From Lepidurus packardi (Eukaryota > Arthropoda > Branchiopoda > Notostraca > Triopsidae), in the NCBI GenBank assembly GCA_023053545.1, contig JAKZAN010000006.1, positions 2,857,001 to 2,921,000 of the forward strand: a stretch of DNA of 64,000 nucleotides, in the 5' to 3' direction. Below the pieces are notes generated by a model, which was not told the origin of the DNA, ran no database searches, and was given only the letters and a program-made list of their open reading frames with translations. The first letter of the stretch is position 1, and each line of letters begins with the position of its first letter. Shown piece after piece: positions 1 through 13,100 of this stretch. Made by a program: the position numbers and the translations under genes.

Positions 1-2081
1 GCTTGGACGAAAACTGGACTAGGACCCGCTACGGCTCCTGTATCGTTACGCATGGAAGCAGTGCTCCCACCCATGGGAATAGGAGCTGGGAATGGAGGAG
101 AGTCTGGAGAGGGCATAACGTCAGATTTAACCGAGGTAGTGCAAGAAACCTGGTTCATTCTGCTTATCGGAGGTCTCTTGCTGTGCGGACTGTTGGTCCT
201 CGTGACGGGTTTAGTCATGCGTCGAAGAATGGCCAGGAAGAAAGCTTTGGGACATTTGACAGGTACTCATGGAAAGAATCAAATGAATGGCTTTTCTTTT
301 ACACGACTGTTCTTGTCTTTTTTACGACAGCTACGCTACATAAAACTGACGATATTTCACATGTGAACATAAATGGACGAGACTTGTTTTGGTCGCGAGG
401 TTGGCAACCTACGGATTGTGGCAAAGATCCCAAAATGATTAACTCAGCCTTATCGACTCCGACAGCACCCGAATATGCCGAGTTGACGAACGGCCCCTTG
501 AGTACGTTTTTCCCACGGAAAGATATGAACTCAGAACCGCCTGCCGCCTACGCCACCACAACATTAGTTAGTTCTATGCAACGAGCTCCAGCTAATAGTA
601 TGGTAAGTCTTTTAATTTGGCGTTTTATGCAATTTTTCATTATTTTACGGAGAATTATCATTAACTGATAGCTTATTTCTGTTGCGTTCTTATTTTTCTA
701 GGATACCCGCAAGTATACAGCTTTGTCTACGAGTGGAATGCTCCGATTAGACTCACGTAACTCGGGTTCTGATGATTCGAATCCAAGACGTCCCAAGACC
801 ACCGAACCTACTTTGGCAATGCAAGGAGAAGCGGGGCAGCCTTTATTGGACAACAGTCCCATTTCAGATTCCAGTAGTTACACCACAGGTAAACAGCACT
901 ACTTTAAAAATAGGTAAGAAAATGATTTCAGCAGAAACTGTTTATTATATAGACGAGAATGGCGTCCGTATTAAAGGGAAGAAACGGGGGAATCGAAACA
1001 AGCGAGACAATGCAGTCAATGGCGGAATGGTCCCCAACTGGGCAGAGCTCTTACCACCCCCACCTTCACACCCACCCCCGCCCAACCCTAGCACATGGGG
1101 TGATCGAAGTTTACCTCCGCAGCAACAGGTAATATTGTAGTGCCAATTTTCAGCTTCCTTAAGAAATGCTAATTGCACGCGTTATTCTCGTTCCATAGGG
1201 AAATGCCAGTTCTTTGAAAGGCGTTCAAGGATGGAGAATTCAAGGCAGTCCTGCTTTCCCCAAACGCCCTTCCGCTTCAGAGTTGCCCTTCGGTAATAAA
1301 GCGCCTTCGCACCCTCAACTGGCGTGGAACGGGCGTAATGGCATAGATAGTCGCAGCTCCGGAGGGAGTTCGCGAGGGAGTTCTTCTCGCGGAGGAGGAG
1401 GCGGTGGTGGCACTGGAGTTATAGTCAATCATGGGGATGAAATGGGTCGCGCAGCACGTCTGAGCAAATCTAAGTTGGCTGAATACGCGCCTGGATACTA
1501 CCGCGGCAGCGAGAACGGTGGTCAGAATCCTTGCAAAGACAATCATTCTGGCTGTTCCATGGACCGTGGCATTCAATCATCATTGCCCAGTTTGGTCCAA
1601 GATAGTGTGCAGCGATTTAGAAGGCCCAGTAAGGGTAAGTTTTGCGGTACACTTTTCTAGTATTCGAAGGGTTTTATGTATCAAGAATATTCTTGTAGAT
1701 GATCATCAAGACTCCGATACGGAAGCTGGCCCCGAGTACAGCGATTTAGAGAGCTATTATGGTGGCTCTAATGCTTATTTTTCAATACCTTGCGGAGACT
1801 CGGCATTAGCTTATACTAACCCGTTGCATCCGTCGTACCCCATTCATCCTAGCGGTAATGGATGGAGCACAAACCAAGGGCCAATTGCGAGACCAGATGA
1901 AGAGGAACCTGACAGCGATTCTGGCTCGCAGTGCGAAAGCGACGCAGGGTCGCCAACGTATTCTGATGCTCAATATGCGGCTCCTGGATCGAGGAGCAAT
2001 GATCCTATGAGTTGCTCCCAGATGAGCCAAATTATCGGTAGCAGGACGCACAAATCCACGCCTGCGGGGACAGGGTACTAG
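1..2081 (+). CDS. robo: Roundabout (Robo) receptor, 3' exons only
   Basis: This is the C-terminal part of an axon-guidance receptor for Slit; the Ig and most FN3 domains lie left of the window. Exons inferred: 1-262, 331-602, 702-888, 932-1128, 1199-1634 and 1699-2081; phases agree and 578 residues are visible. The first exon gives the end of an FN3 domain, then a membrane segment (WFILLIGGLLLCGLLVLVTG, about 141-214) followed by a basic RRRMARKK stop-transfer. The cytoplasmic tail carries Robo signature motifs: PEYAEL (CC0-like), AAYATTTLV (CC1, tyrosine-containing) and ELLPPPPSHPPPP (CC2, the Enabled-binding motif). The rest of the tail is Ser/Gly/Asp-rich and ends in GTGY. I see no clear CC3 or poly-A signal. 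Family assignment rests on the TM plus CC1 plus CC2 order. The paralogue is not decided. Confidence 0.86.
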
Positions 2082-4159
2082 TCGAGCTTCAATTTAAGGT
2101 GAATAGCCATTAAAATCGACTGAAAATGATCCTACTGAATCGTGCGTTATCTGTGTGTGTTCCAGATATCAATTCAGGAACTATGTGGGCGTTGGATGGC
2201 TTTTTCGTATATCTCCAGTGAATCTGTGATGAAGAAATAAGACAGAGTTCTTTCTTGTGCTGTACACTTGTGTGGCGCACGCAATATGGAAAACGTGGCC
2301 CTTTTGTGCGCTATATCCTCGTCTCTCCTCAGTGCCATAAGCTTCGTCTTTTGCAATGCAAGACAGTCATAAACCATTGGGTGTTTGCTTTGAATGCGAC
2401 AGAATCAGTTGTCAGACGAGAAGTGCGTAGGGAAAAGAAAACCGTGAATGTATGGTATAAGTACCAAGACGCTATTTGTTAATCAAGGATACTCATATGT
2501 CCAGCAATAGTTTAAAAATAATAGAAATTTGATCACCAACTCGAGGTGATACGGGAGCAAAACAATACGGAAAAAGGAAGCTCACGGTTTGCCGGACAGT
2601 TTGATGTATTGAAAAGAGAGTTAACTCACGAAAGACTTAATGAATGGATTAATTACATATCAGCAGGAAAGGAGTGGTGGTAAAGGAAAGAAAGGAAGGA
2701 AGTTATCTTAAACCCAATTTTTCCAAGCATGGATTCTCTTTCCCCGATAAGGTAATTTCTAATTGTCCCTTTTCCTTTGGGATATCCTCTTCCCGAGCCA
2801 TTCAGTGGTGTGTTATTTTTGTAAGTCAGGAAGTCTTGGGCGATTGAAATGGGATAAAACCGTGAAGCGCTTGTACAGAACTGATTATGTGTAAAGTCAT
2901 GTCAATGTACATATCATCACTACATGTTTATGATTTTAATATTTTTTTTTTGGCACTAATATTTTTAAAATTTGACAGAACTTTCCGGTAATAGTTTTCT
3001 TTTTTCGTGTATTGAAGAACTTTGCATCATTATGGACGTGGGACATTATAACCCCCACCTCCCACCGATCAAAGGGTGGGGAGGGGTGTCAAGTAAGGCC
3101 TATATCCAGTTCCTATTAATCCGGAGATACGTGCGGCAAGCATATTCGCAGATTTAGCACTTTTACTTTTTCAATGAAATACCAAAGATGGTTGGAAATA
3201 CTCGGTTACCTTAAACTTTAAAAGATGGTTGGAAATACTCGGTTACCTTAATAGGTTACCTTAAACTTTCCTTACAGATTGATAATTATCACTAATATTA
3301 ACTGTGTTAAACCTTTTCCTGGTTTTGCATATCTTTTGGGGTAAAATAAGGAATAAAGGACTGTAATATGGCTTTTGAATGGGAATAAAAAAAATGGGGT
3401 GAGGGTCCTTAAGATACAATCAAATTATACTACGATTTGCAAGCAAATTTAGATACATAACATGTATATTTCGTACCTTTAAGTCCGCGGTTTCGGTGGC
3501 GATAACTATGATCTTTAAGACGGAGAAGTCTAGAAGGCAGGAGTTCCGGAAGGCAATAATCTTGAAGTCGATAGCAATGCTGGCTATGTTCATTCGTAGG
3601 TCGATTATGTATGAGATTCTGCAGACAATGCGCTATGGGTGACAGTTATGTCACGGCATAGGGTAACACATGTACTAGATGAGGTTACTGGAGGAGACCG
3701 GGCAGATAATAATATCTTCTGAGTTGACATTATCTGTTATGTAGTACTACGGACAATTATCTATTTTTTATTGCGTTACCCTTTAAATGTTAACTTGCTG
3801 CAAACGTTTACGCGCGTTTTGGGCCTGGTGACATTCGTACGAATAAATTGAAACACTGGGAACAGCGGTATCGATAAAGCGAGAAATGCGAAACGGAAAA
3901 CAACGGAAAACGAAAAATTGGTTGATGGCGTTGGATCTCAAAAACAGCCGGTTCACGTTTTACTAATAGAGCAATTATGGGAGCGTTTTAATTTAACTTG
4001 AACTAGATATTGAAACAATGTATATTTTTTCCTAATTATGTCTGTGTAACAGACTTAGGATGTTAAATAATTTAGTATCATTTCGCGTTTCGCATTTTAT
4101 CCACACCAGGAACAACATACAATAACAAAACATTGAGGGTTTGATATTTTGAACTGAAG
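2082..4159. other. Intergenic region between robo and WDR35
   Basis: No coding exon is recognised. The left part is presumably the robo 3' UTR. A short tandem duplication lies at 3184-3251. The last 200-300 bases before 4160 should hold the WDR35 promoter, but no TATA box stands out. Confidence 0.5.
3184..3251. repeat. Tandem duplication, 37-bp period
   Basis: A segment beginning AAAGATGGTTGGAAATACTC occurs at 3184 and again at 3221, each copy running on through GGTTACCTTAA. A partial third piece (GGTTACCTTAAACTTT) follows at 3254. The copies are identical over about 31 bases, so the duplication looks recent. Confidence 0.85.
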
Positions 4160-7100
4160 ATGTTTATTTACTTAAGCAAAAAGGTCTGTATCTTTATTTA
4201 AGAGGTAGACTGTATTTTATCAATGATAAAATCTTCCCCTAGATTGCTATTCCGAACAACACGAAGTTACACTGCATTTCTTGGAATAAAGAAGATGGGC
4301 ATTTAGCTTGTGGAGGAGACGATGGTCTCTTGAAGGTTCTGCGACTAGATTCTGGTAACTCAAAAGAGACGAATGAACATTTAATCTTCAACTCTATTTT
4401 AGGTAAGGATGGAGCCAGTGGAAAAGGATTGGCTGCTCAGTCTAATTTGTCCATGAATCAAACCTTGGAAGGTCATAATGGTACCGTCCAAGTTGTTGTG
4501 TGGAACGAGATCCACCAGAAACTAACTACTAGTGATCAGAATGGCCTTATTATTGTCTGGATGCTTTATAAAGTACGTCTCCTTTTTCTTGAAAAGAACA
4601 AATTTTAATTGTCTTGACCTGTACTTCAGGGTTCGTGGTTTGAGGAGATGATAAACAACAGAAACAAATCGGTAGTAACGAGCATGGCATGGGATGCTGA
4701 AGGTCAGAAGATATGTATTGTCTACGAAGATGGAGCAGTTATTGTTGGAGCTGTAGACGGAAACCGTTTATGGGGCAGAGACATCAAAGGCGTTAATCTT
4801 GTAGGCGTGGATTGGTCGCCCGACGGTAAACTTCTTGTGTTTGCATTACGTAATGGTCAAGTGCACGTTTATGACTACACCGGCCTCTTTGTGGTAGCAA
4901 GGTCCACAGTGTTTCTTTGACAAGTAATTAAGATTGTTTTCCTTTCAGTCCAAAGTCACCATTTCGTGCTTGGAAGGTACGAGCGGAACGTCGCCTAGCA
5001 TTGCAGGATTAGAATGGTACGACGGCAGAAACGGAAATCTGATCCCAGACGCTCCATCCTTAGCTATTGGTTACCAAAATGGACGTTTACAGATCATGAA
5101 GAACGAAAGAGACGAAGGTAAGTCCTGATTTTTCATAAAAATGGTATTATACAGTTTTTAATTGATCATTTTTCTTAGACCCAGTTGTTTTGGACTGTGA
5201 ATTGCAAATTTCGAAAATTCAGTGGAACCACAACGGCAGTGTTTTGGCGATAGCTGGCTGTTCCATGTCAAAAGTTGGAGCAGATAAAGAAACGCAATGT
5301 ATGCTTCAGTTTTATTCCCCATTGGGCGACTTGCTGCACTGCCTAAGATTGCCTGGTCAGAATATCTCAGCTTGCGCCTGGGAAGGCCTCTCGTTAAGAA
5401 TTGCCTTGGCAGTTGATTCTTACATTTACTTTGCAAATATTCGACCTACCTATATATTCTGTTACTTCGCTAACACCATGGTGTATGCTTTCCAGAAGAA
5501 AGAACGTGCGGAGACGTTTATCATGTTTTGGGACACCAAGAACAATGAAGTAAGCTTTTAAAATATGTAAGTGTTTTTGTTACAATTTGTAATTGATTCT
5601 AGCGCTACGTGAAACCTGTGAAGCAGCTTTTAGCCTTATCAAGCTATGGAGATCATTGTGTTCTGGCTACCAAGTTAGATGATGAATCTGGTCAATATGG
5701 TCTCATCCTGTGTAACGCATTGGGAACGCCAGTGGATAGTAAGCTCACTTTGTAAAAGATTAATATTAATAAAATGTGTATGTAATTTTTTTTTTAGGCA
5801 AATATATAGATTTGGAACCCTTATATGTTGCGGTGACTGCCTCCCATGTGTTTGCTGCATCCAAGAGCCATTTTTATGTATGGCATTTCAGGACACTGAA
5901 ATCTCGTACCTTGGAATTCTCTGGTGATTATTTAGAACTGCAAATTTTGGCATTGGCTGTGTTGTCTTAACGCGTCTGTTTTAGTAGTAAAACGGGAAAT
6001 TAAGGAAAAGGTTTACTTCATTGACAACATCGATGACGCTGAACCCAAAGCCAAGGAAGTGGTAAAATAACTTCGTAAAGGATGAAAATATACTAATGTG
6101 TTATTGTGGTAGACGAAAGACCCTATTTGCTGCTTGACTGCGTCGGATAAAGTCCTTATTATCGCAAGGGAGTCTGGTGTTATTCAAGCTTTTCAGTTAC
6201 CACGCGTAGCTTATATTGGGAAGAGTGTTTTACCTGTAAAACCACAGCGACTGGCCCTCAATTGCACTTCTTCGTAAGATTTTCTTTTATATTGTATAGT
6301 TCCTCTAGTGTGTCTGTACTATATCAAGGAAATTATCCATAATTGATATGAGTGGTCTACTGAACATATTCGGGATCGAGGACCTTGAACCGGGTTCTTC
6401 TCGCATGGGATCAATTGTCCAGTATTTATGAGTGTTATGCTGTTTTATACGTATTATAAAAAATCTGTTAGATTTGAGCGACGAGACGTGTGGGATATGT
6501 GCTGGGCTACGGATAATGAGGATTTGTTGGCTATTATGGAGAAAACTCGCATGTATGTACTCCGTAGATTGGAACCCGAAGAACCTGTTGTCAGCTCGGG
6601 CTACATTTGCCAGTTCAAAGTAAAATAGTACAAGAAAAAACAGATTAATTCAGAATATTTTATTTTATTTCAATAGGATTTGGAAATACAAGCAATTCAA
6701 CTGGACGAAATTTTAAAAACTCCTGAAAGTCCCCAAACGGAATTCTTGCAGCTAATGGAAACCAAATCCTTGCGAGATACTCGAAATTTGTTAGCCCAAG
6801 TGGGGATCAAAGAGGCTACTACGTATGTGGAGGAAAACACACATCCAAGGTTATGGTAAGGTTTTCTCTTTTTATTTGTTTCGTAGCGACATTCATAATA
6901 GCACAATTTTAGGCGTTTGTTAGCTGAAGCAGCTTTACAACCATTAGACTTAAACTCTGCCGAAAGTGCTTTCGTGCGATGTGGGGATTACCCTGGTGTC
7001 AAGTTAGTTCAGCGGCTCAGATCTTTGACTTCTGATGCTCTTAAAATGGCCGAAGTTTCTGCCTATTTTGGGGACTTCGAACAAGCCGAGAAACTTTATT

Positions 7101-8842
7101 TGGAAGCTGATAGAAGGTGAAAGCTCTGTACACTTTTATCTAGATTTTACATGTTTTTTTTTTTTTTTTTTTACGAACTTTTTAGGGATTTGGCTATTGA
7201 GTTATATAAGAAGCTGGGAGACTGGATCCGGGTTACGGAGTTGCAAAAAGGATCGCATTCCATTAGTGATAAGGAAGCCGAAGAAGCCTATAATGCCTTG
7301 GGTGATTATCATGCAGATCGCTTACAGTGGTAAAATCTAAGAAAGTGTTCATCTTTTTCGGTTTCAAACGCGGAGCTTTCTTTTAGGGAAGACGCTATGA
7401 AGTATTATGAGCTAGCGAAGAACAACAAGTGCTTGATAGATTGTTATTATCGTCTCGAAGAATTCGAACGTTTGGAAAAGTTGGTTGTGACTTTACCGGA
7501 GAACCATGAGTTATTGCCTTCGCTTGGTTCCATGCTAGCCTCTGTAGGAATGTGCGACCAAGCCGTGGCTGCATACATCAAAGTAAGCTCATCATAAGGA
7601 AGTCCAATAAGGCAAATATTAATTTAATCAATTCACAATTGCTTTATTAGTGCAATAGAGTTAAACAAGCTGTGGACGCATGCATTTTGTTAAACCAGTG
7701 GCATTCTGCAGTGCAATTAGCAAAGAAGTATGAAGTGAAAGATGTTTCTACTTTGTTGTCGTCCTATGCCCAGAAGTTGATGGAAGAAGACAAAAAATTT
7801 GAAGCTGTGGAGTTGTTTCGTAAAGCTAACAAATTTTTGGACGCTGGAGTTCTGCTTTACCAAGTAATTTAAATTACGATTTTTAGCATTTATCCTAAAA
7901 AGTTGCGTGACTTAAGTTAGCAGATGACGAGGTAGCTAGAAAAGCTTCACCAATGGCTATCAAAAAGATGTATGTAGCAGGAGCTTTACTGGTAGAAGAG
8001 CATCGTATCTTTAAGAAATCTTCTGCAGGTTAATTATTCTTTAATAACTTAAATGCGCTTAGAACGTCTAATCCGTAATTGAGTCGTGAGCAGGTTCTCA
8101 GCGTGGATTTTCGAATATATCCTTGGATGATAACTATGCTAGAGCCGCTAGACATATCGAAGCCCCATGGCGTGGAGCCGAAGCGTTTCACTTTTTGTTA
8201 TTGGCCCAAAGACAGCTTTACGAAGGTAAGATTCACCATGTACGTTTGTTAAGAAGATTGTGTTAGCTATTTTTATAGGATCTGTGGATGCTGCAATGAA
8301 AACGGCATTGAAATTGATGGAATACGAAGATTTGGTGCCAGAAGAAACAGCTTGCTGTGTTTTGGCCTTAGCGAGCTGTGCGAATCGTTGCTTCGCGCAA
8401 TGCTCGAAAGCATTTGTGCGCTTGGAAGCGTTACCAAACAGTACCGAAGCTATGGTAAATTGTCCGACATAACATAAGGCCATAAATATAAGCGCGAGTT
8501 GTAGGGAGAGGCGTACAGCAAATTAGCCATAGATATTTTCATGAAGCACGCACCTAAAGACTTGAACAAGGGTAATAGGATGGAGTGCCCTTCTTGTCGG
8601 ACTTCTATGCCCGATTGGTAGACTTATTCGGTATAATCTTTGAAAATGTAATAATTTTGCTATTTTTTAGGAGTACTTCTTGTATCCACTGTCAAACAAA
8701 ATATCATAGCTGTGTAGCGAGTGGGAGGCCTTTGACAGATATGACCATGGCATGGACTTGCCGCACTTGCCATCATTATGTGGCCGAGCAAGATATAATA
8801 ATTCGACTCACTTGCCCGTTGTGCCACGCACCGGTGCAATAG
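4160..8842 (+). CDS. WDR35: WD repeat protein 35 / IFT121, IFT-A complex subunit
   Basis: Core subunit of the IFT-A retrograde intraflagellar transport complex, needed for cilium assembly and ciliary membrane cargo; in arthropods it would act in ciliated sensory neurons. Exons inferred: 4160-4183, 4243-4354, 4403-4572, 4630-4893, 4949-5117, 5179-5549, 5603-5738, 5798-5923, 5985-6061, 6113-6273, 6329-6421, 6472-6619, 6677-6855, 6913-7116, 7186-7329, 7387-7582, 7651-7863, 7917-8028, 8094-8225, 8279-8454, 8505-8617 and 8671-8842, giving 1163 residues; the human protein is 1170-1181. The start [20 protein letters not shown] equals the vertebrate N-terminus. N-terminal WD40 propellers are followed by TPR-like helices and C-terminal CxxC zinc ribbons (MECPSC, CIHC, CRTC, CPLC). 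All exon phases close. Most introns are 48-70 bp. It looks fully intact. Confidence 0.97.
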
Positions 8843-10166
<1,324 letters not shown>

Positions 10167-13100
10167 TTGTACGAATGCCGGTACGGATTGCAACATCCAC
10201 GGGGATTGGCTTTGATCATCAACATGTACACGGTTGAAGGGCAAAGCGTTAGACTAGGCTCAGACAACGATGTAAGATGCTTAGAAACGCTTTTCTCGGA
10301 TATGAACTACGAAGTGATTACATGGATTGATTTAACATCTAATGTAAGTATAGTCTCTCTTTTCTCAGGAGTTTCGTTATTTAGCTATAATTTTAAATAC
10401 TTGACAGGAACTTTGGACAAATTTGAGAAATTTCGCTAATGATGAAAGGCATGTAACCGCAGATTCAGTCGTCGTTGTAGTCATGAGCCACGGATTCGAA
10501 GGCAATGACTTCACGATGTCTGCATTCCTGACGAAGGATGGGGAACGTCATGGTTCACAACAGATAGTTACTTCTATTGTTAACGTGGAAACATTGTTTG
10601 GAAAACCGAAGATTTTCATCTTTAACTTTTGCCGGTATTACTAATATAGTTTATTACGTGTTTTATTTGTATCACTGCCTTCTCCTCGTGCCTGAATTGA
10701 GCAGTGGTCCTTTCCATCACACTGGAGTAGAAGTATTTTCCGGTGAAGCTAGTAAGCGAAGTAGTTTCGTTGATGCTGGCATGGATGTAGTCGATGCTGT
10801 AATTACACCAATAATTAGATCAACCAGCACGGGAAGGAATTGCGAGGATGTGCTTATCTTTTATTCTACATTACCTGGTAATTTCAGCCTCTTACTCGAT
10901 AACAAAACCACTCATTGATCCACAGGTTTTGTTTCGGAGCGTCACGAATATTTAGGATCACAAGCCATACAAACATTTTGTAAGACAACCCAGGAGAACT
11001 CAATTCGTTTGGATGCTCATAATTTGTTTGATAAGGTATATAAGTTTAAAAAAAAACTGGACACTGATTGCTCTGACGTCGTAATAACGTAAGGGTTACT
11101 AACAGGTAGATCAAGAGTTGAAAGCTGCTGGTTGCCTTCTTACTCCAGAGTTAATCAAAAGAGGCTTTAACAAGAGATTTTACTTTTATTCGTACGTTGC
11201 CTTAAGGCAGCATTACATTGATAACTGCAAAGAGCCTTTGCTCCCTTGGTGTCCGGAGTACTCTTGGACTACCGAAGAAGTTTATGTAGACCTTTCACTC
11301 GATTCGGACAGAGGATTAGAATATTTCCAAGCAAATGAAATCTTCTACCGTGCCCAAGTAAATAACTTGACAAGTCATGCATGTCTACTTTGTCAAATTT
11401 GGCGTTTGGCTTCATTTAGGAGGAAAATAGGATCCTAATTGAAGGAGATGCTGGATATGGCAAGTCGACTTTGATGCGTAAGCTGACCATCGATTGGACT
11501 CGCGGCAAAAAATACTTACAACAATTTAATCTGGTGTTCCTGGTTAAGCTCAACGCTGTTGCTCAAGTAGTCAAATAAAGCAGTAAATGCACACTAATTA
11601 ATCACTCCCTATGGAAAAGATACATGAAAATCGAACGCTTGCGGAATATATGGAAGAAATTTATGGAGAAATTTTGAGAAACGCGGTGAGCGGATTCGGG
11701 AACATAGATGTTCTATTGAAGAGTGAACAAGCGTCCCGTATTTTGCTGCTTTTGGATGGCTACGAAGAAGCTGGGGAACAGATCAAGGGTGAAGTGAATC
11801 AAATCCTTAATGGACGCCAGTGGAAGGGATGCCACACAATACTAACAGCTCGACCTAAACGCATCCCAAGTGCCGCTATTTCCCGTACGCAGCGGATGTC
11901 TATAATAGGATTCGGTAAACCTCAAGTGAATTTAGCTGTTAGCAACTTCTTCATAAAATGCAATGGATTAACCAAGGAAATAGTGCTGGATGTTTTAAAA
12001 GACATCAAACCAACAGACCTTGAATTCATCAGAGTCAACACCCTGCCATCGCATCACCAACCCCACGCCAAAGAGGATTTTTCAGACTTCGTCAAAATTT
12101 TATCAAACGTAGAGCCTTACGTTTCTTTAACTAAATCCCCTCTCATGTGTATTATGCTCTGTTGTCTTTTTAAAGACAAGAAAGGCAAATTACCCAATAC
12201 CCGAGTGGACCTCTACTTCGATCTTATCAACCTCAACTTGTACCGTTCTGCCCTAAAAAAGTCCCCTGATGATGAATGGGAATGGGGTGAGCTTCAAAGA
12301 AACTTTCCCAAATCACATCGCGAAATTTTGGGGTTGTTTGGTGGTTATTGCTTTGAAGCTCTCAAAACCGACAATGTCTGTTTTTCTCACAGCAAGTTGA
12401 CCGCAAATGACAGCGAGCAAGGTGTTAGTGATATACTTAGTGAGTTAATGGAAGCTGGGGTAATCATCAGGGATACTGCCTTATCGACGAAGAACATGCT
12501 AAAACGTCAAACGTTTTACGTAATGCCTCATCGTACCTTTACGGATTTCCTTGCTGCTTACTACCTAAGTCTAATTAAGAATTCGGAGGAATTAAAACGT
12601 CTTGTAATGGATTTATACTTTCATGATTACGGGACTTTTTGCGAAGTTGGTTCCTATTTGCGGGACATGGACTTGCTGCCAATATTGGTTGACGCTTTGC
12701 GTCACGTCAAATTCCCTATCGAATTTATCTCATCTTCACTACATCCTAGTAAAGTTTTTAATGAAGATGGGTGTCAATGGCTCTTGCCTGCTTTACCCGA
12801 TATTGATATGTATTTACCCACAGGTGAATTTCCTAAACTTTTCATAGAGACCCTAATTTCGCATAAGAATAGCGTTAGACCTAACCTGTCTGTAGACCTG
12901 TTGTGCCACATGTCAGGAGCCACAGAGCAGTTTTGTGAATCAACTATTAGCAATTTTTCCCAGTCAGGGATTTTGAAGTCACTGACAATATATGGTAATG
13001 GTGTATGGGACAACAGCGTTAAACATAACGTTTTGGATAACAATTATCATCCCAAACTGGTTTTTAATGGTTCTTTATGTTCCTACAATCTGAACTGGGT

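Noticed and set aside
3-668. Plus-strand 221-aa ORF through the first robo exons
   Set aside because: It reads intron sequence and the wrong frame of exon 1. Only its part from 331 to 602 is the true exon 2.
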